A stretch of 5,387 nucleotides of DNA from SCUN01 sp964343975 (GTDB lineage: Bacteria > Acidobacteriota > Vicinamibacteria > Vicinamibacterales > SCN-69-37), in the NCBI GenBank assembly GCA_964343975.1, contig CAYFLU010000209.1, forward strand, positions 1-5,387, in the 5' to 3' direction. The notes beneath the pieces were generated by a model that was not told where the DNA came from, did not search any database, and saw nothing but the letters and a program-made list of their open reading frames with translations. Positions 4,916 to 5,387 of this stretch are shown in pieces; within the stretch, counting starts at the first letter, position 1, and the number at the start of each line of letters is the position of its first letter. Made by a program: the position numbers and the translations under genes.

Positions 4916-5387
4916 GTGACGTTCGCCGAACATCTGGCCCGCTACGCTCCGGCCGAGTGGGCCGCCGCCGTCGAGGCGCTCGCTCCCGGCATTCATTCGA
5001 TCGACCGCGATGCCACGCGCATCTGGTTCGCGTTCTATCCGCAGGGCCCCGCGCCGGCGGCCGCGGCCTCGTCGCACAACTTTCTCTATGGCCATCACCA
5101 TTGGCCGCAGGTGAAGCGCGCGATCCTGCTCGAGTCGAAGGAATCGCCCTGGCCCGCGGCGCTGGCGGATGTGATCACGCGGATCGCCGACCACGCCACG
5201 CGCACCGTGCAGGCGGATAGCGATCAGCTGCTGGGCATTGCGACCGCCGCGCTCATGACGCTGCGCGCGGTGGGGCACGACGTGTTCACGGCCGCCTCGG
5301 CGGCGGTGCAGGTGCCGCACTGGTCGCATGTGAAGTCGATCCGACAGCTGCGCGGGTCGCGGCAGGATCGCCGCTTCCATTTCGGCG
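4916..5387 (+). CDS. Unrecognised conserved-looking protein, 5' part only
   Basis: The frame opens at GTG 4916 and stays open for 157 codons to the right edge; a stop (TAA, 4907-4909) lies in frame just upstream and no other start lies between, so the start is well fixed. The protein begins MTFAEHLARYAPAEWAAAVE and shows no signal peptide or membrane segment. It has striking patches: RIWFAFYPQGP (about 39-49), SHNFLYGHHHWPQVKRAILL (about 56-75), VPHWSHVKSIRQLRGSRQDR (about 133-152) and RRFHFG at the edge. The many His and Trp residues and the absence of Cys so far are notable. The FAFYP and FLYGH..WPQVK patches vaguely recall uncharacterised proteins in Acidobacteria-like genomes that carry a ferredoxin-type domain further on, but this is an uncertain memory and no such domain is visible. 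It is a real gene by codon use (G/C third positions, no stops), its start and its promoter-like element. Function unknown. Confidence 0.65.
   Translation, partial: MTFAEHLARYAPAEWAAAVEALAPGIHSIDRDATRIWFAFYPQGPAPAAAASSHNFLYGHHHWPQVKRAILLESKESPWPAALADVITRIADHATRTVQADSDQLLGIATAALMTLRAVGHDVFTAASAAVQVPHWSHVKSIRQLRGSRQDRRFHFG

Overview
The window is high-GC DNA (about two thirds GC by eye, with strong G/C preference at third codon positions), densely packed with bacterial genes. It looks like chromosomal DNA of a high-GC environmental bacterium. The mix of genes (Tat-exported S66 peptidase, DUF2157 with a GDYXXLXY-like partner, apparently leaderless starts) would fit Gemmatimonadota or a similar phylum, but that placement is a guess from style, not from a marker gene. 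I see no rRNA, tRNA, CRISPR array, insertion sequence or phage gene.

Layout, left to right: (1) the 5' part of a minus-strand LD-carboxypeptidase (peptidase S66) with a Tat signal, running off the left edge; (2) divergent from it, a plus-strand pair made of a secreted phosphodiester glycosidase (NAGPA family) and, 4 nt later, an SGNH-type hydrolase; (3) a second plus-strand pair made of a polytopic DUF2157 membrane protein and a small membrane-anchored protein that looks like a degenerate GDYXXLXY protein, joined by an ATGA stop/start overlap; (4) convergent with that pair and only 1 nt away, a minus-strand class A beta-lactamase-like serine hydrolase; (5) divergent from it across 43 nt, the 5' part of an unrecognised plus-strand gene running off the right edge.

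Four of the seven genes (S66 peptidase, phosphodiester glycosidase, beta-lactamase-like protein and, more loosely, the SGNH hydrolase) belong to families that act on cell-wall or surface glycopolymer chemistry, and two more are membrane proteins. This is therefore an envelope-flavoured stretch, though nothing proves the genes work as one system.

The most informative pattern concerns gene starts. Genes that begin a transcription unit (S66, DUF2157, beta-lactamase-like, the right-edge gene, and probably the glycosidase) lack a well-placed Shine-Dalgarno site but have a -10-like hexamer about 9 nt before the start codon, which suggests leaderless or near-leaderless mRNAs. The two genes that are second in their units have SD-like sequences (GGTGA and GGAGG). 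I did not find a convincing previously undescribed system. The best leads are the leaderless/bidirectional start architecture, the beta-lactamase-like protein lacking Asn170, the degenerate GDYXXLXY partner with a strong intragenic inverted repeat, and the unrecognised right-edge family.
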